A stretch of 64,000 nucleotides of DNA from Ichthyophis bannanicus (lineage: Eukaryota > Chordata > Amphibia > Gymnophiona > Ichthyophiidae), in contig CM066033.1 of the NCBI GenBank assembly GCA_033557465.1, positions 11,347,080 to 11,411,079 of the forward strand, given 5' to 3'. This document shows positions 40,866 through 52,724 of the stretch, piece by piece (position 1 is the stretch's first letter; each line of letters opens with the position of its first letter). The position numbers and the translations under genes are program-made. The notes beneath the pieces were generated by a model. That model was given only the letters and a program-made list of their open reading frames with translations. It was not told where the DNA came from and searched no databases.

Positions 40866-43850
40866 TATTTATTTATTTAAAGTTTTTATATACCGCCTTT
40901 CTACAATTTAAGGCAGTTTACATAGAACTCAACATAGCACTGTAGCTATAACTGTTATACATTTGTAGTAGAAAACTTATCTATAGGTAACAAGTAACGG
41001 TATATTGCCAGAAAGGCATCTATGTACATTTTGAAAGAATAAGGGGGGAGAGTAAGGGGGTAAAAAGGAGGGGGGCAGGAGTGCATAAGGAGGAGAATTT
41101 ATAGAAGTGGATTAAGTGGGAGAGTTTAGCAAGTTGTATTGGATCTGGGTTGTCATGGGGAGATGGAGCCAGAAAAATTCTTGGAAAAGGAATGTTATTT
41201 GTTTTTTCGGATCTCTGTGTGGTCGGAGCAACCTCGTAGATCAGGGGGCAAGGCATTCAATTCTGAGGGGGCATAGAGGGCGAAAACCCGATTACAAGTA
41301 GTTTGTTTGCTCCCTAATTTTGTGAAGAGATGTGAAGTAGGTTAGCAGAGTTTGTCCTACGAGATCTGGAGCTAGTAGGGTTGGAGAGGAGGGTGCAGAG
41401 GCAGGGGGCCGATTCAAGGTGATGATTTGTGGGTTAGGGTGAGAGATTTAAATTTTATCCTAGACAGCATGGGGAGCCAGTGTAGGTGTCGGAGTATAGG
41501 GGTGATGTGGGATCTTCTGGAAGTCTTGAAGTTTAGATGCGCAATTGTGTTTTGGGCCAATTGGAGCGGATAGGAGCTCTGTTTTGGAAGGCTGCGATAT
41601 ATAAAGTTGCAGTAATCAAGGGTTGGGGTAGTTAGGGCTTGGCAAACAGTCCAGATGGAATCTGGGTTTAATAGCGGGCGGAGGTTTCTAAGGGTTCTAA
41701 TTTTGGAGTATATGGAGCGGGTTGTTCTATTTATTTGTTCCTGGAAGATGAGGTTCTGATCAGTTATAATGCCGAGATATTTAACTTCTGTTTTAACAGA
41801 AAAAGGGTAATTCTTGAGGACAATTGATTTAGGGGGAGTATAGAATGGATCAGTGAATAGATGGAGGGCTTCTGTCTTGGTTAGGTTAATGACCAGATTA
41901 TGTTGCTGGAGCCAGTTTCTTATTTCCTTGAAGCAATTGGTAATATTAGCGAAGTTTGGTTTTATTGTGTTAAATGGCGTGAAAAACATGATATAGTCTG
42001 CATAGAGTTGATATTGGATTTTGTATTCTTGGAAGATTTTACATATGGGTTGGAAAAAGATGTTGAAGAGGAGGGCGGAGAGACTAAAACTCTGGGGAAC
42101 ACCTTAAGATTGAATGAATGGCAGGGAGGATTTATCACCAATTCTTACTTGTTGAATTCTGTGATCCAGGTATGAATGGAACCAGTTGTGAGTGGTACCT
42201 ATGAGGCCTATGTCAGGGAGTCTGTCAAGAAGGTGGTTATGAGGAAGGGAGTCAAATGCAGAGGATATATCTAGAAAGATTAGGAGACACCTTTGGGTAG
42301 GAGTTTGGATGTATGGGATTACTGTATCTAGGAGGGAGGTTAGAAGGGTTTCAACACTATAGTTCTTTTTAAAACTGTGCTGGAAAAGATCAAGAGGGGC
42401 ATGATCGTCAATGAAATTCTGAAGCTGTGTTTGGACAATCTTTTCAGTTATCTTTGCCAAGAGGGAGATACTTGATATCGGTCTATATGATGTGGGGATA
42501 GTGGGGTCAAGTTTGGTTCCTTTTAGTATAGGTCGAATAGAGGTCATATTCAAGGGATTTGGCAGGATTCCAGTGCAGAGGGAAGATTGTATTATGTCAC
42601 GTATATATGGGCCAAGAGATTCCTTGCTGCTTTTTACCCAAGAAACTGGACAGGGGTCTAATACTGAGGCAGAGGCATTGAGGTTTTTTTTATTGTGGTA
42701 GTAATGTTATCTAGGGTTGGCAGATCAAACGTTTCCCATGTTACAACAGGGGTGATATTGTGGGATGAGTGGTCAGTGTGTTGAGTTGTTATAGGTTGTA
42801 TTGAGGGGAATTTTGAGCAGAGGTGATCAGCAATGGTCTCTGGGGATATTTTATCTTCGACCGCATAGTTGTTTGGGTGATTTAGTTATTGGAAATAACT
42901 CTCGGGGGTTTATTTAAGGAGCACATGATGACGTTCTCATTGTATTCTCTTTTACGTTTTAGAGTTTCAGCCCGGTAGACCTGGAGTTTTTTGAAGTAAG
43001 AGGTGTAGGTAGAGGGTTCTCTAGAACAATTGTGCTCCAATTGTCTAAGGTCTTTTCTAAGGTCTTCTAATGATTTGGAAAACCAGGGGGCTCGTTTGCG
43101 GTGGGTGTTATAGGATGGCTGTGGGGGAGCTAGGGCTGCAGAGGCAAGAATTTTGCTCCAGCCTTCAATTTAGGAGGATGGGTTTTGGATGATTATTACC
43201 GAGAAGGTCCAAGTGTGGAGTGACTTGTTTGAGGACGCGGTTAATATCAAATGGCTTGAATTTGAGCCTATGATTGTGCTGCTCGGTATACTAGGCACAG
43301 CGAGATTGCATTGTCTGAGGGTATCCATACCAGTGGAAGAGGCAGTTTCAATGGTGATTAAGTTTAGATCTTTTTTTAGAGATTATACAAACATCCCCAC
43401 ATCTGTTAAAGGTACGGTTGCAGGTATGTATAGAATGGGTAGGGGAACATAGTTGATTCATGAGTAGTGAATCTGTGCCCTGGAACAATGTTTCATTGAG
43501 ACAAAGGATATCTATCTAAGTTGTAATCAGATATTAGGTCGGTAAGTAGGGGATTTTATTCTTGACTGAACAGGCATTGATTAAAGCACAATTGAGGGAG
43601 GGGGAGGTTAGGTTTCAGTGTAGGAGTGTGTGTTACAGTAGAGATGGTGTTAATTCTGGTTAATTCTGGGAATGCAGCATGTGGTATAAAGCTGAAGGGT
43701 TGTTTGAGCACCAGATGGACTAGTGCTAGTGGCATGTACACATAGGTCCCTGACCCCGCTTTTTTAAAGAAGTCGGTGGAGCCGTCGATAGGACTAGAGT
43801 CAATGGGTAGGAGAAGCTAGATTTTCCCGCTGCAGGGCTTTTCTTAGCTC
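40866..43850 (-). mobile_element. L2-type LINE, nearly full coding length, decayed
   Basis: The 3' tail (TATTTATTTATTTAAAG, TATATACCGCC) lies at 40866-40925. Going up the minus strand the element shows the C-terminal RT (41989-41414: NLTKTEALHLF, TPILRHLHWLP), the RT core (42553-42104: PTSYRPISSISLL, FLDISSAFDSLPHN), and an apurinic-endonuclease-like region around 43500-43720. The 5' limit, near 43850 or a little further, is uncertain. It is the longest LINE copy in the window, with several frame breaks. Confidence 0.75.
41414..43720 (-). pseudogene. L2-type LINE ORF2 (endonuclease and RT), broken
   Basis: The endonuclease part is recognisable only by short segments: a reverse-strand FNQCLFSQE then LLTDLISDYNLD, near where LINE endonucleases have N-A-R-S…L.DLI..~~~D. 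The RT is in two open pieces with a frame change between them near 42100. The catalytic metal-binding region falls in a poorly preserved stretch just above 41989. The protein is inactive in this copy. Confidence 0.65.
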
Positions 43851-45378
43851 AGGTAAGCAGCGCGATTTGGAGGTAGTGTGTTCTTCGGTGACAGTAACGT
43901 TTGTTTGGATGGGAGTCCGGTGACTCTTTGCAGGGTTGAGGGCTGAAAGTTGAGGCAATCAGATAGATATCAGGTTGTCTGTTCCGTCTGCATTATGAAA
44001 AAAGCCACTGGATGCTTGATGATGTCAGAATAAATCATAGTGAGTGAATAGTATCAACAGGAGAAGGTGGAGTGTATCAAGCCTAAGTGCCCCACCTAAG
44101 GGCCACGCCAAAAGGCCCTCTGGCGAGACCCTCAGGCATGGGCCAGCCAGGCGCGGGCACGCCTGTGTGAGCAGCTGAATTTAAAAGCTGAAGCTGTGCC
44201 CTGATTGGGTCGGGGGGAGCGGGAGGGGCAAGCAGCTCCCGCTTCTACCCCCAATGCCTGATCCAGTTCAGCTGGATGGCTGGAGGAAGAGATCTTTGCC
44301 CCGGTGAGCAGCTGAATTTAAAAGCTAAAGCTCTGCCCTGAGGAAGAGGTAATAAAGTAAAGTTCAGAAAGACAAAACAAAAGCACTGCTGGTCTACTTA
44401 TCTTAATGCTGTCTCTGAAAAACTTCACAACGCTCTCAGGAAACGCCGGTCAAACAATCTGCACTGCTAAGACCCACTCTCAACAAACTTTGCTGCTAAA
44501 GCAGTTACAAAAGATTTGCTGCAAGTGGCGACACAACTTCTTACTTGCTTTACAACTGCATCTTGTCCCTCTCAGACAGCAGACACACCAGTTCAGACAG
44601 CAGTTCAATACAGAATTTCACATCCATTCATCTACATGGGAAACGTTGAAGATCAGAGCAGAAAATCATCTACATCCTGGCGTTATTCCATGTTGCCGCT
44701 TGTAATGTGTTGGCATCCGCGGAAAGAACTCAGGATGTACATGGGCCTTTCCTGAATGCGCTTTATACATCTCGCAGCGTGCCACGCCCCCATTCCGCCT
44801 CTCCTGCATACATTTCAGAAAGACCCTTTTTAATGTCGTCTACGTGCAGGGCCACGTGGTTTCAGAATACAGTTCTAGACATTTTCATGAGAAAAACGTC
44901 TATCCCACACGTCCAAAGTGCTTATTTGTATTCCAGAATGACCTCTTGTGAATTATTTTAAATCTAAATGCTTATAAAAGGGAATTTGTTTTTTCTGCCT
45001 CTCCATACCTTTTGTGTTCTTTACCACTATTCCATGTTATCAATGTCCCTGTTTAATATACATTACCAAATTTAAGTTATAATGTAAACAGCTTTGACTG
45101 AAATGGTAACGCGAGATAAAAAAAACCTGTTAAATAAATAAATGCATTATTATTATTATTTTTTTTTTTTTCAAATTGTAAACCATTTTGAATGACATGT
45201 CACAGAAATGCTATAAACATTTAAATAAATGTAATTCTAATAGCAGAATCAGGCCTTGGTCTAGCTGCTGACATCCAGGGCTCTTCCTGCAGCATTCATA
45301 TCTCACTAAGTCCTGCAGCAAACTCTTTCAGTCTTCCCTTCTCACAAGACAGATCTACGACTTCCATCTTTCTGCTGA
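43851..45378. other. Mixed repeat debris between LINEs
   Basis: A 28-base segment (gtgagcagctgaatttaaaagct) at about 44169 recurs at 44304, 135 bases on. Two short tails resembling plus-strand LINE ends lie at 45080-45142 (tgtaaacagctttgac…aataaataaatg) and 45175-45240, separated by a T-run. The remainder is not recognised. Confidence 0.45.
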
Positions 45379-47289
45379 CCCTCAAGAGCCCAAACTAAAA
45401 ACAAAATTAACCACAACAGAAAATGGAAAAAAGAGCCAAATGATGAAAACTGGAAACAGCACAAGCACTGGCAAGTTAAATGCAAAGCATTGATAAGGCA
45501 GGCAAAGCGGGAATTTGAGAAGAAACTTGCTACGGAAGCAAAAACACGAAATAAAGACTTTTTCAAGTACATTCGTAGCAAAAGGCCTGTGAGAGAGTCA
45601 ATTGGACCATTAGATGATAGAGGGGTAAAAGGGGCAGTAAGAGGAGAGAAGGCTATAGCAGAGAGACTGAATGAATTCTTTGCTTCGGTCTTTACTGAGG
45701 AAGATGTAGGGGTGTTACCCAAGACTGAAGTGGTATTTAAAGGTGATACTGCAGAGGAATTGAGAGAAATATCGCTACAACGGGAAGATATATTACAACT
45801 ATTTGATAAACTGAATAGTAGCAAATCACCTGGACCGGATGGTATACATCCCAGAGTGTTGAAAGAACTGAAATATGAGATTGCAGACCTGTTATTGGTA
45901 ATCTGTGAACTTTCATTAAAATCATCTGTAATACCTGAAGATTGGAGGGTCGCCAACGTAACACCAATTTTTAAAAAGGGTTCCAGGGGTGACCCGGGAA
46001 ATTACAGACCGGTGAGCCTGACGTCAGTACCAGGGAAAATGGTAGAAGCCATCATAAAGAACAAAATTACACAGCATGTAGATAGTCATGGCCTAATGGG
46101 AGACAGCCAACATGGCTTTAGACAAGGCAGATCTTGTCTTACTAATCTGATCTGTTTTTTTGAAGGTGTGCATAAACAGGTAGACAAAGGTGAGTCGGTT
46201 GATATAGTGTATCTGGACTTTCAGAAAGCTTTTGACAAGGTCCCCCATCAGAGACTTTTGGCGAAGCTAAAAAGTCATGGGATAGGAGGCAGTGTACTAT
46301 TGTGGATCGGGAACTGGTTAAAAGATAGAAAGCAGAGGGTAGGGCTAAATGGCCAATATTCCCAATGGAAAAAGGTGAATAGTGGAGTACCCCAGGGATC
46401 TGTACTGGGTCCGCTACTTTTTGACATATTCATAAATGACCTGGAAAAGGGAATAACTAGTGAGGTAATCAAATTTGCAGATGACACAAAACTGTTTAAA
46501 GTTGTTAAAACCCAAGAGGATTGTGGAAAACTGCAGGAGGATCTGGATAAATTGGAAGACTGGGCATCCAAATGGCAGATGAAATTTAATGTGGACAAGT
46601 GCAAAGTTATGCACCTAGGAAAGAACAACCCACACTATAGTTACAAGATGCAAGGCTCCACATTAGAAACCACCACCCAGGAAAAAGATTTAGGAGTCAT
46701 CGTGGATAACATGTTAAAACCCTCCGCCCAGTGTGCAGCGGCGGCCAAGAAAGCAAATAGAATGCTAGGTATCCTAAGGAAAGGGATGGAGAATAAAACA
46801 AAGGATATTATAATGCCTCTGTATCGCTCCATGGTACGACCGCACCTTGAATATTGTGTGCAATTCTGGTCACCGTATCTTAAAAAGGACATAGAGTTAT
46901 TAGAAAAAGTACAGAGAAGAGCCACCAAATTGGTGAAGGGGATGGAAGGCTACTCCTATGAAGAGAGGCTAAAAAGGTTAGGGCTCTTTAACCTAGAAAA
47001 GAGGCGGCTGAGGGGAGATATGATAGAGGTGTATAAATTAATGAATGGAGTGGAACGGATAAACGTGGATAAATTGTTTACGCTATCAGAATAGAGAAGG
47101 ACTAGGGGGCATGTAATGAAGCTACAGGGTAAACTATTTAAGACAAATAGGAGAAAATATTTCTTCTCTCAACGTGTAATCAAACTCTGGAATCTGTTAC
47201 CGGAGGATGTAGTAAGGGCTGTTAGTATAGCTGGGTTTAAAAAAGGTTTGGACAAGTTCCTGGAGGAAAGGTCCATAAACCACTATTAA
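45379..47289 (+). pseudogene. CR1 reverse transcriptase, one premature stop
   Basis: The frame is open from 45379 to a TAG at 47092-47094, then continues open to TAA at 47287-47289. The part after the TAG still encodes the conserved CR1 C-terminus (RRTRGHVMKLQGK, then WNLLPEDVV and FKKGLDKFLE), so the TAG is a single break. RT blocks in order: SSKSPGPDGIHPRVLKEL, NYRPVSLTS, VYLDFQKAFDKVPH, SGVPQGSVLGPLLF, the catalytic FADD (46474-46485), and the NLEKRRLRGDMIEVYK thumb motif. The endonuclease is missing. The piece reads as young compared with its neighbours. Confidence 0.88.
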
Positions 47290-47461
47290 AAAGGGACCCA
47301 GGATATCAATGCTTGGCCTAGTACAAGCACTGCAGAACCTGTGTCTTTTGGGGAAACTGCTAGGTACGTATGACCTAGATTGGCCACTGTTGGAAACAGG
47401 ATACTGGGCTTGATGGACCTCGGTCTGACCCAGTATGGCATTTCTTATGTTCTTATGTTCT
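45379..47461 (+). mobile_element. CR1-type LINE, 5'-truncated
   Basis: A plus-strand CR1 copy extends from the truncation near 45379 to its 3' end at about 47461. The 3' UTR ends in a short repeat of the type TTCTTATG, as CR1-group elements do (8-base terminal repeats and no poly-A). Matching 3' ends occur at 52725-52960 on the plus strand and 56760-57000 on the minus strand, so the family is active or was active several times here. Confidence 0.85.
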
Positions 47462-47990
47462 TAACAGTGAGGGTCCCCCTAGGGGTCCAAGGGCACCACC
47501 ACTGGCACGGGGGCATATGAATGAAGGGCACTGATCTAGGAAGTGAAGTAAATTAAATGATTGGTCTGTCTGGTAATCAATATGTTTCAAACCTAGCAAT
47601 TTTCTAGTACTAATAGTCTGGGGCTTAAGACATCTCCAATCTTGTCTCATCGAATCATAATGCGTTAGATTTCCCCTTACTCATACCAGGCAAAATCGAA
47701 TTTCTGATCTATGGTAGTTGAATGAAATGTATCAAAACTTGTTCCTGATGGCAGAAATTGTCATTGTGTTTATGCTTGAGGAATAGAGTTCCCCACCTCA
47801 GTATTAAAATGATCCTGGTACTGCTAGAATGGATTTCTGATGATGATCAGGACAGCAGCACCCTTCTTTTCTTCGCTTTGCACTTTTGCAATGTCTATGA
47901 AAATGCCACAACTCTGAGCTCACTTGTATCGATAGGACAGGTTCTGGGGTAACTTTTCTAAACATATTGAATTATCTTTTCTCACCACAG
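47462..47990 (+). other. End of intron 4, no feature recognised
   Basis: No repeat or coding signal is seen apart from the pyrimidine-rich acceptor at its end (TTCTCACCACAG). Confidence 0.45.
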
Positions 47991-48119
47991 GCTTCCCCAC
48001 TGTCAAACCTGACCTTTTAATCCAATTTGAGCAAGAAGGATTCACGACCAAGCCCCAGGGATGTGAGGAAAGAGGAAACCTGCACAACACTGGCAGAAAT
48101 GAGGAGCTATATGAAGCAG
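47991..48119 (+). CDS. KRAB-domain gene, exon 5
   Basis: The 129-base exon runs phase 1 to phase 1 between CTCACCACAG and GCAG|GTAGTG. The peptide starts FPTVKPDLLIQFEQEGF and ends NEELYEAG. It joins in phase with exon 4 across the 24-kb intron, and a VKPDLL-type segment is what I expect near the KRAB linker of such genes. The zinc-finger exon should follow, but nothing like C2H2 fingers is visible up to 64000, apart from the gap. So the gene either continues beyond the window or has lost its fingers. Confidence 0.78.
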
Positions 48120-48527
48120 GTAGTGAAGTTGGATTAAAGCTAGTGATGAATTGATGCAAACATTTATTACAGGAAAGACGCCTCGTCTGGGCCAGCAAAC
48201 TGAGTGAGGTGTTATAGTCACTGTCCCTGGCTTCTAAGCTTTGTTTGTGTGAATAATGTGCTTGTTATGTTTCCTTACTATCTATGTCTAACTTAATTTT
48301 CAGATCTTTCTTTTTATGTCTTTCCCTCCTTCTCTCTCACCATTTTGCCATGTCTCTCTGTCCCATCCCTTCATTTTCTTTCTTTCAACACCTACTGGTC
48401 TCTCATCCTTATCGGTTTTTATATTCTTCCTTGTATCTCTTACTATTTCTGACCTCTCGGCGCTGTTCAAGATTCTGAAGCTTCCTCCCACCCAACAATT
48501 TGTGGGTTTTGTTTTCTGTGAACCAGA
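48120..48527 (+). other. Intron 5 start, T-rich
   Basis: Pyrimidine-rich sequence (many CTTTCTTT and TCTCTC runs at 48300-48440) with no supported gene. Confidence 0.5.
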
Positions 48528-48531
48528 CAGT

Positions 48532-49883
48532 TTGTCGCGGGCCCTCTTGGTGCACCTACCGGTGAGCTTTGGTATTGCACTAGACCCCAGTGTAACTGGC
48601 CTCCTGGTAGTTGTAGCTACTGCCAGATTACACCAAAAATAGTTGTGGACAACCGAATAAGGTAAATAGGGCTTTATTTCCCTTTCCCAATTAGGATATT
48701 CAAATATTTACAGCAACAAAACAAAAACCCTTCTTGGGTGAAACAGAAAGCAAAACTGGAACACAAATAGCTTTCTTTCAGCAACAGAAATGTACTTTAA
48801 ATAAAGGCTTGTAGCCACTGAGAATAAGGCCTTGCTTTGCCTTGGCAGGCTGCTTATTCCTCTTTATCTGAGGGAGATTGTATTATCTGCCACAGAAAGA
48901 CTACAATCCATTTCTATAATTTCTTCAGACATAGGTAAATCACATTGCATTGGCTCCACATCAGGAATCAATCCCTCTGCACTCTCCCTCTGTGTGGGCT
49001 CAGCAAACAGCCCGTCCTGGCTGTGACGTTGTTCTCTTTTACTAAAGGAAAACTGTTGGTGATTACCACAATCACTCCTGTTGGGGTAATAGGAGCCTCC
49101 CTCTGCTGACCTCTGTTTAGCAGGTTAGAGAATTCCTCTGTCCCACTATTAGGTGGAATTAGCCCTGCTCTGAGCTCTGCTTTAGGTAGGAACTGAGAAC
49201 CAGCTGGAACTCCTGACGGCAGCCCTTTGGAAACTCTAGGTCTCTCGTACCTTTCAGAGTGTGTCCCTTCTTCAGGTAAAAAGCCTTTCCTTTGCTTATA
49301 AAAAGGGTACTGTAATATCTCTGCTCCCCTTCTTGCACTGGAATTAAACTTCCTGGCTTGTACCTTTTCTCTTCTATCTCTGCTCCACGCTGGGCTGTTA
49401 CATTCACTTCTACTGGCTGTGTCACGCTGTCTGTACCTTTCATTCAAGCATTCCTCGGACTCACTCAGACTTCCATTCAAGCTTCCAATGGAGTACTCTG
49501 ACACGCTCTCTCCACAGCTTCTCTCGTCCTCCTCCTGTATCCAGTTCCTTCTCTGGGTTTCTCTCCAGTTCCTATCTTGGCTCTTGGGCTGTGCCTTCGT
49601 CCTGCACTTGTTTCCCTTCAGTCCTGGTCTGGCTCTGTCTAACTGTTTGTGAGCTAGGTTTATCTAGGTATTTCCTAGCTGCACCACTCCCTAGCTGATT
49701 AGAGTCAGGTGAAAATCCCCTGGCTTTCCTATTGGCTGGGAGTGTCTCCCAAGCTCGTGACCTCACTTGCTTACGTTGCCCCTGGCAACTTTCCACCATG
49801 TGCTTTCTCAGAACGTCATTATTTACCTGAGCTGCACTATCTTCTGTCTCCATAGGGGTCACTAATGAGTCAGCACTGTGACA
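48532..49883 (-). mobile_element. Probable solo LTR of a Gypsy-type element
   Basis: A 1,352-base segment is flanked by CAGT at 48528-48531 and 49884-49887. On the minus strand it begins TGTCACAG and ends CGCGACAA, with an aataaa-type signal (plus-strand TTTATT at about 48672) roughly 140 bases before its 3' end. The size and composition (an Arg/Glu/Ser-rich open frame at 49504-48968) resemble the 1.4-kb LTR of the Gypsy element at 34684. No internal region is present. The ends were chosen by eye. Confidence 0.5.
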
Positions 49884-49887
49884 CAGT

Positions 49888-50139
49888 GCTGGTAGCTGGA
49901 GAGAGGCAACAGGGTGCTCGTACTGGAAGAGGCTGGAGGAAAGATGGCGAGACGCCCCCTATTGGGATCCGCAGGAAGAACGAGGAAGGGTGACATTAGC
50001 TGGATGGATGGAGGCCGGGAGGAATAGCAGGCTGACCCTCCTCCCGCCTCCACTGGAAGTAAGAAAAGGGAGGGAGGCAGCTAGACTTTCAATGGAAGCA
50101 GCAGGAGGGAGGAAGGCCCCATTTATAGCAGCAGCAGCA
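49888..50139. other. GC-rich non-coding segment
   Basis: No motif or domain is supported. Pro/Ser-rich frames on the minus strand follow from composition. Confidence 0.35.
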
Positions 50140-50590
50140 GGGCTGGACCATCCATGAGGCGGCCGCCTAGGACGGCAGACCTCTGTGGGCAGCAGGTCAT
50201 GTGTTTTGGCACACATGGCATTGCGCTCCCTCCCCTCCTGTGCTGAGCCGTATCGCAGCCCCTCTGCCGCTGATTGAGACGGCTGGAGTGTCTCGGCAGT
50301 AGTGGTAGGCTGTGTGCTTCTGTGCACATGGCCTGATGCTTCTGACTCCCACAAAGTTGTTTCTGGAAGGGAGTCAGAGGCAACAGGCCATGTGTGCCAA
50401 AACACATAGCCTGCTGCTGCTGCCACCGAGCAGTCTCCTGGGTTGCCAGAATCAGCAGCAGCAGAGATGGGGGGGAGTGGCAGTGGCACGGCTGAGCACG
50501 GGGAGGGGGGCAGCACGGCCAGGTGTAATGTGGCACGGCCGGGGGCTTCTTGACTAGGACAGCAGAAACCTCCGGCCGGCCTTGGAGCAG
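50140..50590. mobile_element. Foldback (palindromic) non-autonomous element
   Basis: The region is self-complementary. Positions 50199-50219 and 50387-50407 are exact 21-bp inverted repeats (atgtgttttggcacacatgg…), and a shorter pair (gcttctgactccc/gggagtcagagg) nests inside at about 50337-50380. Outer ends read AGGGCTGGACC and, inverted, AAGGCCGGCC, as in hAT-like terminal repeats, but the target duplication is obscured by CAG repeats. Confidence 0.5.
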
Positions 50591-51689
50591 CACTTTTACG
50601 GGAAGTGGGACTCTTGGGCATATTGCGAAGCAGGTTCATTAGGAAGGAATTGTGGCGGATCCTGTTCCAATTTATCCTGCTAGACCACTCCAGACAACTG
50701 GGTTACGTCCCTCTGCCAACAGATGTTGGAGACATGCAAAAGGCAGAAGCTTCAAGGAACAGGCTCTGGCATTTAGAGAGAGGCTCCCCTAGGTCTCACC
50801 CACAGTTGTTTCTCCGTCCTCCAGCAGATGATTGGATGTCTGTTTCTTTATTCCTGGCAGCTTGCCATTCTTTAGGGGCTAAGGATCTCTGCCAGTGGAA
50901 CTTGGAGCTTAAAGAGGGTGGAGGTATTCGGGGCACACATGAGGTTGTGGACCTGAAGTTTCCCACTGAACGCTTCAATCTAGGACATTAAGGGAGCTAC
51001 GGAGGTCAGGATAACCTGTTCACTCTGTTTCAGCTTATCCTGAGAGGGGGAAGAAGACTTGGTCTCAAAGGTTTCAGCAACAGGGCAATAAGGAGATCCT
51101 GTAACAGAGGGCAGCATCCCTTATTTTTTATTTTCTATTTATAAGTTTCGATATCCCGTAACTGGAAAGAGCCTGTCCACCGGAATTACAGGCCTCACTT
51201 GCCTTTCCCTGTTACACTCTTCCTGCGACCTGACGGCGGAGATGAACGAAAAGTCGCAGTGATTGTTTTCCATCTTCTCCCCCTCCCCCTCTTTCTGTCT
51301 GCTGCTGCCTGCCGGACGTCAGGATCTCACAGCTGTGCCTGCTTGCAGGATTCCCTTTGCTTTAGCGAGGGGCAGGGAAGGGATCCAGAGGTCCCTGAGG
51401 CAGCGGTGAGTGCTCCGATCGCTATTGTTATTGTCGGGGGATGTTTTGCTAAACTGTTAAAGCATGGAAAAACATGGTTTGGCAGTTAGCAGTGCCGAGG
51501 AGCTTCGCGGGCCGTTTTTCCCACGTTTTTTAATCACAGGTACTAGTTTTTTTCTCTCACAGACAGCTTTCTTGGGAATAAACGATTTAGCTTTTTGGTT
51601 AGTTTTGGTTTAAATTTTGTTTAAGTTTGCAGGAGGTTCGGTACATTTTCACTGTTTTGAGCTCTTAAAGGGCCAAAAGGATTCCGTAG
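50591..51689 (+). repeat. DIRS-like terminal and leader sequences
   Basis: The block tcctgctagaccactccagacaactgggttacgtccctctgcc at about 50675-50720 and the ccagcagatg motif at 50821 resemble DIRS ends. The stretch leading to the gag fragment is non-coding. Boundaries between old copies cannot be placed by eye. Confidence 0.45.
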
Positions 51690-52724
51690 CAGATAATGAC
51701 TATGCGTCTTCCGTGCCTCGTGTGTGAGAACTTCTCCGGGTCTTTCGGAGGGAGGGGCTGTCAGCGCTCATTACGGAGTCGTTTTCAGGCTCTCAACCTT
51801 TCCTCTGTGGTACCAGCGGAGGATGAGGGGTTGGAGGATCCTCTCATTCAAGCTGTACGGAAGTCACAGGCTGTTTTTCCAGTTTCAGGTTTGGTTAAGC
51901 AGATGATTCAGGATGAATGAGATTTGCCGGAGGTAGGATTGAGAGGTATGAGGTCTAAGAATCGTCACTATCCCTTGGCAGATTAGGAACGTGAGGTGTT
52001 TCGTTCTCCGCATATAGATGCAGCAGTGTTCAGTGGTCACGAAGGAAGACTACCATTCCGGTTGAGGGCAGTGCGGCTTTGAAGGACGCACAGGATCGGA
52101 AGGTGGGAAGCCTTATTGAAGCAAAAGCTTTTGAGGTTAATGCTCTGTCATAACAAGCGTCTATTTGTGGGACTTGGGTAGCGAGAGCATGTCTTCGATG
52201 GGCGCAGCATTTGCAACAGCCAGCACAACAAAACTCAGGAGCAGTTAGCGGATGTGATAAGGCTAGAGTTAGGTTCAGCTTATTAGCCAGTGTCCACTAT
52301 GGTCTTATTAGAGGTTTGGTGAATCAGCATGGCTTCCGTGTTAGCACGCACGCCACTATCTCAGGCTAAGAAAATTTGGGCAGCGGACAGTTCCTCCAAG
52401 TAGATTCTTAGCAAACTCCTTTTTTAGAGGATGTTCTTGTTTGGAGAGGATCTTGACAAGCCGGATCAAAGATTTGGGGAAATCAAAAGGGGGTCGCTTA
52501 CCAGAAGATAAGCCGAAGCAGGGCCTGGACTCAGTTACCTTCGCCCGGGAGGTCAACCTCAGGATTTCAGGCGTTTTTTGTATCTCCTGTTTGGGAGGCT
52601 TTCAAAGAAGAAGGGTTTTCTCTCGAGGTCAAAGTTTTAGAGGATTCCGGGGAGCGGGCAGAGGGTTTGCTAATCCCATTCCTCGGGAATTAGGAAACCA
52701 CGCTACACTAACAGCCGGTTTTTT
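51690..52724 (+). pseudogene. DIRS Gag-like remnant
   Basis: An opening segment (MRLPCLVCENFSG) is followed by EDPLIQAVRKSQAVFPVSGLVKQM, and across several stops by sequence around 52055-52100 that reads TTIPVEGSAAL. These are the same blocks as the fragment at 29440-30613. Further parts (FRGFRGAGRGF at about 52638) are Gly/Arg-rich as near the end of that protein. It is heavily broken and followed by a CR1 fragment. Confidence 0.6.

Larger units (their letters stand above)
23631..47990 (+). other. Giant intron 4 of the KRAB gene, filled with transposons
   Basis: The intron of 24,360 bases runs from GTAAGT to CTCACCACAG. It contains the DIRS, Penelope, Gypsy, L2-type and CR1 copies listed separately. 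All host exons are on the plus strand, while most LINE copies here are on the minus strand. From 23631 to about 25060 no element is recognised. Confidence 0.7.

Noticed and set aside
48968..49504. A 178-residue minus-strand ORF as a host gene
   Set aside because: It lies within the probable solo LTR and has no recognised domain.
49959..50639. Long Pro/Ala/Ser-rich frame on the minus strand (226 residues)
   Set aside because: It runs through the GC-rich foldback element, and its composition explains the lack of stops.
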